Assembly (NCBI RefSeq): GCF_937967675.1
Contig: NZ_CALBSN010000067.1
Location: 1-53,196, forward strand
DNA: 53,196 bases
Direction: 5' to 3'
From: an uncultured Flavobacterium sp.
GTDB lineage: Bacteria; Bacteroidota; Bacteroidia; Flavobacteriales; Flavobacteriaceae
Every line of letters begins with the position of its first letter. Position 1 is the first letter of the stretch. Below, in pieces: positions 8,617 to 17,700 of this stretch. A model generated the notes under the pieces. That model saw only the letters and a program-made list of their open reading frames with translations, had not been told where the DNA came from and ran no database searches. Made by a program: the position numbers and the translations under genes.

Positions 8617-11600
8617 ATGAAATTATTTTACAAAATTTTCTTTTTATTTAGTTTAAGTTTTGCCTTTGCACAATCTCCAGATTGTTCAACCGCATCAGCA
8701 ATGTGTTCTGGGCAAGGTGGTCCTTACAATAACACACATCCTGGAACACCAGGTGGAAATCAAACTGGTTATGGTTCAATAACTGCTTGTGGTGGAAGTG
8801 GAAGTCATGGGAATAATGGTTCACTTGGTTCAACACCTAGACCAGCATGGTTTACATTTCAAATTGGTCAATCAGGGCCTATAGATTTAAATTTACAGCA
8901 GTTTAATATGTCTGGTACGGGAATTGATGTTGATTTTGCCTTATGGGGTCCCTTTTCAACTAGCAATTTGTCTACAATTTGTACTAGTTTGTCTGGTTTT
9001 AGTGCTCAAACTAATCCTGCAAATAATCATCCAAGTGTTGGTTATACAGGTCCTTGTAATTTAGTAGATGCTAGTTATAGTCAAACTTTTAATGAAACTG
9101 TTCATTTTCCTAATGCTATTGCCGGAGAAACCTATTTGTTATTAGTAACAAATTATAGTACTCAGCAAGGTACCTATACAATCAATCAAATTAATGTTAC
9201 TCCAACATCAGGTCAAATTTCTTGTAATGTTGTATGTGGTGTTAATTTAGGTCCAGATCAATTATTTTGTAGTCAATTTATTACGAGTCATATTTTGATT
9301 GCAAATTTCAACCAAGCTCCAACGACACCGGGTACACCTACCTATTCATGGTATTTAGGAGGAAATTTACAGGCTACAACTACTACAAATAGTTATACGG
9401 TAAATCAAAGCGGAACATGGTCTGTAAGTGTAACAAGACCAGGATGTTCTGATATTGCAACTGATGAAGTTGAAATCAGATTTGCAGCTCCACCAATACT
9501 TAATACGCCAAATAATTTAAATGCTCCAAACGGTGCTTGTAGTCATACGTTTAATTTGCGTGATGTAGAACTTGATATGTTGAATCCAGCATTACCATCT
9601 AACTATGTTATTAAATACTATTTAGATGAAGGGGATTGTTTTGCAGGAAATGGTAATTTTATTGTTGATCCTACAGCCTTTACTGTTAGTATTACAACAA
9701 CGATATATGTCAGAGTTGAAAATCTTGGAAATCCTTCATGTAGTAATTCTGAACAATATTTTGATGTAGTTATAAATTGTATTCCTACAGCATGTTCAAT
9801 TAGTTTGTCTTCACCAGCTGGAACTAACAATCAAAATATATGTCAAGGAGATGCATTGACTAATATTTTATATACAACTTCTGGCACAGTAACTAATGTA
9901 ACAGTTTCAGGTTTACCATCAGGTTTAACTACTAATTTTTCTTCTAATACTTTTACAATCAGTGGTACGCCAACTCAAACGGGAACGTTTAACTATACAG
10001 TAACTACAGTGGGTTGTTCTCCTGAGTTGTCACAAAATGGTACTATTGTTGTTAATAGTATACCTTCAGTACCTGTTATTAGCACGACGTTGCCAACTTG
10101 CTCCTCTGATGGTGTAAGTACTATTACCAATTATAATGCAGCAGCATCATATGTGTTTTCTCCCTCTGGTCCTACAGTTGGAGCTGGTGGACTTATATCA
10201 GGAATGACTATAGGTACATCATACACGGTTACAGCTACTGTTGGAAGCTGTACATCAGCAGCTTCATCACCATTTGTTAATAATTTAATATTAGCTACAC
10301 CTAATACACCTACTGTTGCTGTTCAATCTGAAACATGTGCTTCAAATGGATTAGCTACAGTAACAAATTATGATGCATCATTAACTTATACTTTTAATCC
10401 AACAGGTCCTTCTGTTGGTGCCTCTGGTGCTATTTCAGGTATGGTTCCTGGAACTAATTATACACTTGTTGCTTCGAATGGGTCTTGTACTTCAATTGCT
10501 TCTTCTTCTTTTAGTATTAATGCAATGTTGGTTACACCAGCTATACCAACTATAACTACATTGACTCCAACATGTGTTGTAGATGGTTCAAGTACAATTT
10601 CTAATTATAATTCAAGTTTAACTTATATATTTACACCAGCTGGTCCTTCTGTTGGCGCGGGTGGTGCAATCATTGGAATGGTTACAGGAACTAGTTATAC
10701 CGTTGTTTCTAATAATGGGGTTTGTACATCAGTTTCTTCAGTTCCATTTACAAATGCATTACAATTAACTATACCAGTTATTCCGACTATTTCTGTTGCT
10801 GCACCTACTTGTTCATTAAATGGAGTTGCAACAATTACAAATTATGTAGCAGGTTTAACTTACGTTTTCACTCCTCCTGGTCCATCAGTTAATTCATCAG
10901 GTGTTATTTCTGGAATGTCTGTAGGTGTTAATTATATTGTTGCAGCAAGTAATGGAAGTTGTTCTTCGCCAGACTCATCTGTTTTTTCAATTGCAGCTAT
11001 GTTAACAAGTCCTTCAACTCCTATTATTTCTTCTGTTTTACCAACTTGTATTCAGCAAGGAAGTTCTTCAGTTTCTAATTATAATACTTCGTTGAATTAT
11101 ACTTTTACTCCAAGTGGTCCTTCAATAGATGCTACAGGATTAATATTAGGAATGAATATTGGAACAACTTATACTTTAGTTTCTTCTGATGGTACTTGTT
11201 CATCATTAACATCTTCAAGTTTTTCTAATTTAGATGTTTTAAGTAGTCCTTCTGAGCCAACTTTATCAGTAGAAAATGTTCTTGTTTGTTCAGGAGAAAG
11301 AGCAATTTTTGTATTAAATGGAACTCCTAATAATGTAATTACTTATTCAATTGATGGTGGAAGCCAACAAGAAATAACACTAAATACGCAAGGTTCTGGA
11401 GTTGTTGAAGTTGTAACTTCAAGTGCAAATGTTTCAATTCAATTGTTAAATATAAACAATGGAAACTGTTCTTTAGCTTTAACAAATTCTGCAACAGTTG
11501 CAGTTCAGTTTTGTTCTATACCAAAAGGTATTTCACCAAACGGAGATGGCAAAAATGATGTTTGGGATTTATCTAATTTTGATATTAAGAAAGTGGAAAT

Positions 11601-11769
11601 ATTTAACAGATATGGAACTAAAGTTTATTCTAAATCAAATTATGAAAATGAATGGCACGGTCAATCTGATAATGGTAATGATTTGCCAGATGGAACGTAT
11701 TATTTTGTAATCGATTTTACAGATTTAGAAACTAAGTCAGGTTGGATTTACATTAACAGAGAACATTAA
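8617..11769 (+). CDS. Large repeat adhesin with T9SS type B (gliding-motility-associated) C-terminal domain
   Basis: A 1050-residue secreted surface protein. In order: a signal peptide (about 1-19, ending AFAQ); an N-terminal beta domain with SACSGQGG-like Cys/Gly-rich sequence (about 20-200); Ig/PKD-like segments (about 205-480); five consecutive repeats of about 80 residues (about 486-878), each with a PTC(x)3G start, TNY, a GPSV/GPTV turn, GMxxGTxYT and a second Cys; one more beta domain; and the C-terminal domain beginning near residue 970 with GISPNGDGKNDVWDL and IFNRYGTKVYS. That last domain is TIGR04131-like, the type B signal that directs export through the type IX system with a SprF-type helper. 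The next gene encodes such a helper. The function is probably adhesion or gliding-related; the ligand is unknown. Confidence 0.9.
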   Translation: MKLFYKIFFLFSLSFAFAQSPDCSTASAMCSGQGGPYNNTHPGTPGGNQTGYGSITACGGSGSHGNNGSLGSTPRPAWFTFQIGQSGPIDLNLQQFNMSGTGIDVDFALWGPFSTSNLSTICTSLSGFSAQTNPANNHPSVGYTGPCNLVDASYSQTFNETVHFPNAIAGETYLLLVTNYSTQQGTYTINQINVTPTSGQISCNVVCGVNLGPDQLFCSQFITSHILIANFNQAPTTPGTPTYSWYLGGNLQATTTTNSYTVNQSGTWSVSVTRPGCSDIATDEVEIRFAAPPILNTPNNLNAPNGACSHTFNLRDVELDMLNPALPSNYVIKYYLDEGDCFAGNGNFIVDPTAFTVSITTTIYVRVENLGNPSCSNSEQYFDVVINCIPTACSISLSSPAGTNNQNICQGDALTNILYTTSGTVTNVTVSGLPSGLTTNFSSNTFTISGTPTQTGTFNYTVTTVGCSPELSQNGTIVVNSIPSVPVISTTLPTCSSDGVSTITNYNAAASYVFSPSGPTVGAGGLISGMTIGTSYTVTATVGSCTSAASSPFVNNLILATPNTPTVAVQSETCASNGLATVTNYDASLTYTFNPTGPSVGASGAISGMVPGTNYTLVASNGSCTSIASSSFSINAMLVTPAIPTITTLTPTCVVDGSSTISNYNSSLTYIFTPAGPSVGAGGAIIGMVTGTSYTVVSNNGVCTSVSSVPFTNALQLTIPVIPTISVAAPTCSLNGVATITNYVAGLTYVFTPPGPSVNSSGVISGMSVGVNYIVAASNGSCSSPDSSVFSIAAMLTSPSTPIISSVLPTCIQQGSSSVSNYNTSLNYTFTPSGPSIDATGLILGMNIGTTYTLVSSDGTCSSLTSSSFSNLDVLSSPSEPTLSVENVLVCSGERAIFVLNGTPNNVITYSIDGGSQQEITLNTQGSGVVEVVTSSANVSIQLLNINNGNCSLALTNSATVAVQFCSIPKGISPNGDGKNDVWDLSNFDIKKVEIFNRYGTKVYSKSNYENEWHGQSDNGNDLPDGTYYFVIDFTDLETKSGWIYINREH
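10072..11250 (+). repeat. Five tandem ~80-codon repeats inside the 1050-aa adhesin
   Basis: Units begin with PVISTTLPTC, PTVAVQSETC, PTITTLTPTC, PTISVAAPTC and PIISSVLPTC. Each contains a TNY or SNY, a GPS/GPT turn and a closing Cys-containing strand. The units are diverged from one another at both protein and DNA level. The same unit occurs three times in the 2041-aa protein at about 18068-18780. Confidence 0.8.
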
Positions 11770-11819
11770 TATTAGTATAATAAATAGGCTCAGCTTATTA
11801 TAAATATAAATAAAAAATA

Positions 11820-12743
11820 ATGAAAAAATTATTTTTAGTAACAATTATAGGGTTGTTATCCTTTTCGTCTGATTTACAGGCTCAGCAAGATCCACATTAT
11901 ACACAATATATGTATAATATGAGTGTTATGAATCCTGCATATGCTGGTAGCAAAGAAAATTTATCAATGGGTTTGTTGTACAGAAAGCAATGGGTAGATA
12001 TTGAAGATGCACCAACGACAGGAACTTTTTTTGGACATACACCTGTTGGTAAAAATTTAGGATTAGGTTTATCATTTATTAAAGATAAAATTGGTCCAGT
12101 AGAGGAGAATAATGTTTATGCTGATATTTCTTATACCTTGAATTTAGGTGGTGAGCATAAATTAGCATTCGGGATTAAAACAGGTCTTACTTTTCATAAA
12201 GTTGGTTTATTTGACGATGTATATCCTACATTGCCTGACGCTAATGATCCAGCATTTTCTGAAAATACTAGTAATTCTTATTTTAATATAGGATCTGGTT
12301 TTTTCTATTATACTAACAAGTATTATTTAGGTTTGTCTGTTCCTAATCTTATGAAGTCTAAGCATTTAGATTTTAATGGGCGTGAATACGGATCAGAAGT
12401 TTCTCACTATTTTTTAACTGGAGGATATGTATTTGATATTAATGAAAATTTGAAATTCAAACCGTTTTTTATGATGAAATCTGCCTTTGGAGCTCCAACA
12501 TCATTGGATTTATCATCAAATTTTTTATTTAATCAAAAGTTTGAAGTTGGAGCTACTTATCGTTTAGATGATAGTTTCGGTGCTATGGTTAATTATGCAT
12601 TAACACCTAATTTAAAATTAGGTTATGCATATGATCATATTATTTCTGATTTGAACGTAACAACTCCTTCTTCACATGAGATTATATTGTTGTTTGATTT
12701 GAATTTCCCAAGAAAAGTATCGAGTTCACCAAGATTCTTCTAA
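11820..12743 (+). CDS. PorP/SprF family type IX secretion outer-membrane protein
   Basis: A 307-residue outer-membrane beta-barrel protein. After the signal peptide (about 1-21) come the family hallmarks DPHYTQYMYNMSVMNPAYAGSK and LLYRKQWVDIEDAPTTGTFF, then alternating amphipathic strands to the aromatic C-terminus (PRFF). In Flavobacterium johnsoniae the paralogue SprF is required for secretion of the type B adhesin SprB, and adhesin-sprF gene pairs are common in the phylum. Its place 50 bases after the type B adhesin and 20 bases before an OmpA gene fits that arrangement exactly, so it is likely the dedicated export or anchoring partner of the upstream adhesin. Genomes carry many paralogues, so I give no gene symbol. 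Confidence 0.92.
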   Translation: MKKLFLVTIIGLLSFSSDLQAQQDPHYTQYMYNMSVMNPAYAGSKENLSMGLLYRKQWVDIEDAPTTGTFFGHTPVGKNLGLGLSFIKDKIGPVEENNVYADISYTLNLGGEHKLAFGIKTGLTFHKVGLFDDVYPTLPDANDPAFSENTSNSYFNIGSGFFYYTNKYYLGLSVPNLMKSKHLDFNGREYGSEVSHYFLTGGYVFDINENLKFKPFFMMKSAFGAPTSLDLSSNFLFNQKFEVGATYRLDDSFGAMVNYALTPNLKLGYAYDHIISDLNVTTPSSHEIILLFDLNFPRKVSSSPRFF

Positions 12744-12763
12744 CCTAAATCGAATAAATTCCA

Positions 12764-14629
12764 ATGAAAAAATTATATGTAACATTAAGTTTTGTGTTGG
12801 CTAGTGGAATACTAAGCGCACAAAATCAATATACCAAAGTAGCTGATAAGTTATTCGATAGATATGAATATGTTGACGCAGCTAAAGAATATTTAAAACT
12901 AGCTGAAAGCAGTAAGGCTGACAATTATGTTTATAAGCAATTGGCAGAAAGTTATTACAATGTTTTTAATACTAAAGAAGCTGTAAAATGGTTTGCTAAA
13001 GTTGTAGAACAAAAACAAGATGCTGAGACTTATTATAAGTATGCCCAAATGTTAAAAGCAGAGGGGAACTTTAAAGAAGCTGATAAGCAAATGCAACAAT
13101 TTGCTCAATTACAGCCAAATGATCAAAGAGCTAAATCATTTTTAAGTAAGCCTAATTATCTACCAGAATTAAAAGGGCAATCTAAATTATATGATGTAAC
13201 AAAGTCAGATATTAGTAGTGATAAATCTGATTTTGGTGCTGTTCTTACAAATGATAATAATTTTTATTTTTCAAGCGCCAGAAACACTTCAAGAAGAAAT
13301 AATGGTTGGAACGAGGAGCCATATTTAGATATTTATAAAGCTACTTACAATGCTAATGGAACAATTAGCGATGCTTTAGCAGTTGAAAGTTTAAATACTA
13401 AATGGCATGATGGTCCAGTAAGTATAACTAAAGATGGTACCACTATCTACTATGGAAGTGAAAGTTTTAATGAAAAGGAATATGTGAAAGACAAAGTAAA
13501 AAAGGCGAAGTTTGGTAAAATATTTTTGTATAAAGCTTCAAAAGAAGGTGATAAATGGGGGAACATAAAACCGCTTCCTTTTAACAATAAAGAGTTTTCT
13601 GTAAGAAATCCAAGTATAAGTAAAGATGGTAAGACTTTGTATTTTTCATCTAATATGCCTGGTGGTTTTGGTGGTGAAGATATATGGAAAGTATCTGTTA
13701 ATGGGGATGAGTTTGGTACTCCAGAAAATTTAGGAGCTAAAGTAAATACTGAAGCTAATGAAAGTTTTCCATTTGTAACAGATGAGAACGTATTGTTTTT
13801 CTCATCAAACGGTAAAACAGGTTTTGGAGGATTAGATGTGTTTATGATGGATTTAAATAAGGGGACCGATCCAATTAACGTTGGGGAACCAGTAAATACT
13901 TCTAAAGATGATTTTGCATTTACATTTAACGCTGCAAAGAAAGTAGGTTTCTTTTCTAGTAATCGTGATGGTGTGGACAATATATATATAGCTAATCCAG
14001 TATGTAACGTTCAAGTATTAGTAAAAGTGAAAGACGCAAAATCTGGCAATGTAATAGATGGGGCTACTGTAGTATTAGTTGATGAAAAACAAAAAACTGT
14101 TTCAAATAAGACAACATTAGCTAACGGTGAATCTTCTTCAGGAGTTTTATGTTACACTTCTTATAGTGCACAGGTGTCTAAACAAGGCTATGAAAGCGGA
14201 GTTTTTGAAGTTGCAAAAGCTGAAAATTCTCAAGTTGTAGTTGAAGCATTATTGAACCCAATTATGCCAATAATAACAGAACGTGAAGTAATATTACAGC
14301 CTATTTATTTTGAATTTAATAAAAGTAATATAACTGCAGAAGGAGCAGCAGAGTTAGATAAATTAGTTGCCGTTATGAATGAATATCCAACGATGGTTAT
14401 TTTTGCTAAATCACATACTGATAGTAGAGGAAGTGATAAATACAACATTAATTTATCTGATAGAAGAGCAAAATCTACAGTTCAATATTTAGTTAGTAAA
14501 GGTATATCTAAAGATAGAATTTCTGGTCAAGGTTTTGGTGAGAGCGAACCAAAAGTTGAATGTAAGCCTTGTACAGAACAAGAGCATGCACAAAATAGAA
14601 GAAGTGAATTCTTAATTGTGAAAAAGTAA
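12764..14629 (+). CDS. OmpA-family protein with TPR, PD40 propeller and peptidoglycan-binding domain
   Basis: A 621-residue protein with a signal peptide (about 1-19). Next are TPR-like helices (about 25-125: DAAKEYLKLAESS, KEAVKWFAKVVEQ), then PD40/WD40-like blades (about 150-410, with repeated SKDGKTLYFSSNMPGG, DENVLFFSSN and VGFFSSNRDG). A carboxypeptidase-regulatory-like Ig domain follows (about 420-490). Last is an OmpA C-terminal domain (about 505-621) with the signature LQPIYFEFNKSNIT, HTDSRGSDKYNINLSDRRA and NRRSEFLI. The OmpA domain binds peptidoglycan, anchoring an outer-membrane assembly. The same architecture occurs in PorE-like and SprF-linked OmpA proteins of T9SS loci. It follows the SprF-like gene by 20 bases and ends the run with a 15-bp hairpin. 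Confidence 0.92.
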   Translation: MKKLYVTLSFVLASGILSAQNQYTKVADKLFDRYEYVDAAKEYLKLAESSKADNYVYKQLAESYYNVFNTKEAVKWFAKVVEQKQDAETYYKYAQMLKAEGNFKEADKQMQQFAQLQPNDQRAKSFLSKPNYLPELKGQSKLYDVTKSDISSDKSDFGAVLTNDNNFYFSSARNTSRRNNGWNEEPYLDIYKATYNANGTISDALAVESLNTKWHDGPVSITKDGTTIYYGSESFNEKEYVKDKVKKAKFGKIFLYKASKEGDKWGNIKPLPFNNKEFSVRNPSISKDGKTLYFSSNMPGGFGGEDIWKVSVNGDEFGTPENLGAKVNTEANESFPFVTDENVLFFSSNGKTGFGGLDVFMMDLNKGTDPINVGEPVNTSKDDFAFTFNAAKKVGFFSSNRDGVDNIYIANPVCNVQVLVKVKDAKSGNVIDGATVVLVDEKQKTVSNKTTLANGESSSGVLCYTSYSAQVSKQGYESGVFEVAKAENSQVVVEALLNPIMPIITEREVILQPIYFEFNKSNITAEGAAELDKLVAVMNEYPTMVIFAKSHTDSRGSDKYNINLSDRRAKSTVQYLVSKGISKDRISGQGFGESEPKVECKPCTEQEHAQNRRSEFLIVKK

Positions 14630-14640
14630 AAAATATTTAC

Positions 14641-14675
14641 AAACACTTAGTTCTTTAATTAAGAACTAAGTGTTT
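14641..14675 (+). terminator. Perfect 15-bp hairpin after the OmpA gene
   Basis: AAACACTTAGTTCTT pairs base for base with AAGAACTAAGTGTTT around TAATT, 12 bases after the stop codon. There is only a weak T-rich tail, so it may act as a terminator or as an mRNA 3' stabiliser separating the four-gene run from the next adhesin. Confidence 0.7.
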
Positions 14676-14721
14676 ATTTATTTAATTAGTATTTTTATTT
14701 AAAATCTTAACTAAAAATAGT

Positions 14722-14729
14722 TAAATTTG
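14722..14729 (+). promoter_or_regulatory. -7 promoter box for the 2041-aa adhesin gene
   Basis: TAAATTTG matches TAnnTTTG, 33 bases before the ATG at 14762. This is the same octamer and spacing as for the cluster promoter at 8156-8163, which suggests shared regulation. Confidence 0.5.
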
Positions 14730-14761
14730 ATAATTAAACCAATCATAACTACAAATTATTA

Positions 14762-17700
14762 ATGAAAAAATTATTACTTTTTATTATTGTTCTTTTTTCA
14801 ACGTTTATTAATGCTCAAGTATTAAATGAAGGTTTTGAAGGAACAACTTTTCCACCAACAGGTTGGGTTACATTTGATAATGGTGTTGGTTCTAATTTAT
14901 GGGTTAGAAATACAACAGCTTCACTTGTTTGTCAAGGAGTTGGTAGTGCTAGGATAAATCCTCAGACATTTCCTGTAGGTCAAACATCTGTTGATTATTT
15001 AGTAACACCCCAAATTACAGTTCCACCAAATGGTCAAGTTCGTTTTTATGCAAAAGATTCCCAATTGGGTAATTTTGGAAGTATATATACGGTAAGAGTA
15101 TCAACTGCTTCGCAGACAAACCCTGCGGATTTTACTATTATTCAAACTTATACAGAAACTGATTTTGATTATCAAAACTGTATTCAAAAATTTATACCAT
15201 TGAATGCTTATGTAGGTCAAAACATCTACATTGCTTTTGTAATGGAAAATAATGCAGGAGATAGATGGTTAATTGATACTGTTAAAGTTGATGAACAATG
15301 TTTGGCACCAACAGGACTAAATGTTACTCCTCTTTCAACTTCTGCACAATTATCTTGGACTAGTCCTTTTCCTGGCGGACCATGGGAAGTTGAGTATGGG
15401 CCCCAAGGTTTTACTCCAGGTACAGGAACTATTGTAACGGTTAATACTAATCCAAATACTACAATATCTGGTTTATCTCCACTTACTTCATACAGTTTTT
15501 ATGTTAGAACATTGTGTGAACCTGATAATGTAAGCCCTTGGTCTGTAGTTCGTAATTTCACTACAACAGTAGCCCCTCCTATATGTGGAGGTAACTTTGT
15601 TGATCCTGGAGGTGCCACTGGACAGTATGCTAACAATTATAATAATACTGCAACTCCTGTTGTTATTTGTCCTACTAATCCAGGGGAATTAGTAACAGTT
15701 ACTTTTACATCATTTAATACAGAAACTAATTGGGATGCATTATATGTTTATGATGGACCTAATACAAGTTCTCCATTAATTTCAAGTGGGAATCCAGCTG
15801 GTAATGTACCAGGTGGTCTTGCAGGTGGATATTGGGGAACTACAATTCCAGGCCCTTTTACATCTACCCACCCAAGTGGATGTTTGACATTTGTTTTTAT
15901 AAGTGATAGTTTTGGTCCTCGAGATGGTTGGACATCAAACATTACATGTGCTCCAGCTCCAGATTACTGTGCTGGGGATCATTTTTATGACATTGGTGGC
16001 GCTACAGGAAATTATCCAAATAATATTTCCCCAACTAGAGGCTACAAAAAGATTTGTCCACCTGCTGGACAGTCTGTTAGTGTTTTCTTTAACTCCTTCA
16101 ATATTGCTGATGATACTTTCTCTATATATGATGGCGATGATTTAGCTACTGCTCTTTTGGTGGGAACCTACACAGGGACTTCTATTATTCCATCTTACAC
16201 TGCAAGTAATCCGGCTGGTAATGGATGTTTGATTTTTGTATTTACTTCAAATGCCAATACAAATGCAGCTGGTTGGGATGCTTCAATAGTTTGTGGACCT
16301 CCTTGTCAATCTATTTCATCTTCAATTGTTGGATCATCTCCTCCACGAGGAGCTGATACAGTCATTAGAGTTTGTCAAAACCAATCATTTACAATTGATG
16401 GAGCAGCAGTTTTTGGTAACGATGGTACTGGTGCTACATACCATTGGGATTTTGGTGATGGTAATACGGCAATCGGGCAAAGTGTTTCTCATTCTTATTC
16501 AGCGCCTGGCATTTATTCTATAAGTTTATATGCTAAAGATGCCGTTGGCTGTAGAAGTATTAATAGAATTAATCAGTTAGTTTATGTTTCAACTACACCT
16601 TCTTTTACTGGCACATTAGCGGCTGATGAAGAAATTTGTTTAGGTCAATCAACTATTATAACAGGAGCAGTTACGCCTCAACAATATGTTAGAAATTGTG
16701 CTCCTCCAGTAAGTGGTACAACTTTTTTACCTGATGGAAGTGGTGTGTCTTATGAAACGTCTGTTCCTGTTGATTGTTTTCCTTTAGGTACAACGCTTAC
16801 ATCAGCAAGTCAAATTACTTCAGTTTGTATCAATATGGAGCATTCCTTTTTAGGAGATTTACAATTACAATTAATAAGTCCTTCTGGACAATCTATTATC
16901 TTAAAAGCTTTTCCAGGCGGTGGCGGTACATATTTAGGCTGTCCTTTAGATGATCCTGCAACTACTTCAGGTATTGGACGTGATTATTGTTTTACTCCAA
17001 CAGCCACAACGCTTTTAGTTAATGGGGCAACCTCAAATTGTGGGACTCCAAACGGGGCATCAATAAATGCAGGAAATTATCAACCTGTACAACCATTTAC
17101 TAATTTAATTGGTAGTACGTTAAATGGTAACTGGACATTAAGAGTGACTGATAATTTAAATATAGACAACGGATATATTTTCTCATGGGGTATCAATTTT
17201 GATAGTGCTTTAATTCCAACAGATTATCAATTTACTCCTGTAGTTACAAGTTCGAACTGGTCTCCAGATCCTTCAATTACAAATGTTTCAGGAAATCAAA
17301 TTACCGTAACCCCTACAAGTGTTGGAAGTCACTGTTATACATATAATGTTACAGATGATTTTGGTTGTCAGTACAGTCAACAAGTTTGTATTGATGTTAA
17401 ACCAGGGGTTAATTTAGATACTTTAACAGCGGGTCCAGATACATGTGAAGGTGGCGATGGAGTTTTTAATTTTGTAGGTAGTCCAAATGCCATCGTAACT
17501 TATAATGTTACTGGAGGTGTGAATTTGACAAATCAAACAATTCAATTAGATGCTTCTGGTATAGCTGTTTTAACACTTCCTGGAATAAGTTCTACTACAA
17601 CAGTAACAGCAACTTATATAACTGAACCTCCTGTTCCAGTTACTGGAAATGCTATAAGTGTTGCGGGTGGGGCAAACCCTAATAATGCTACAGGGCCTAT

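Noticed and set aside
10072..11250. Repeat array that might be read as CRISPR
   Set aside because: The units are about 240 bases, coding and in frame, with no short direct repeats or unique spacers.
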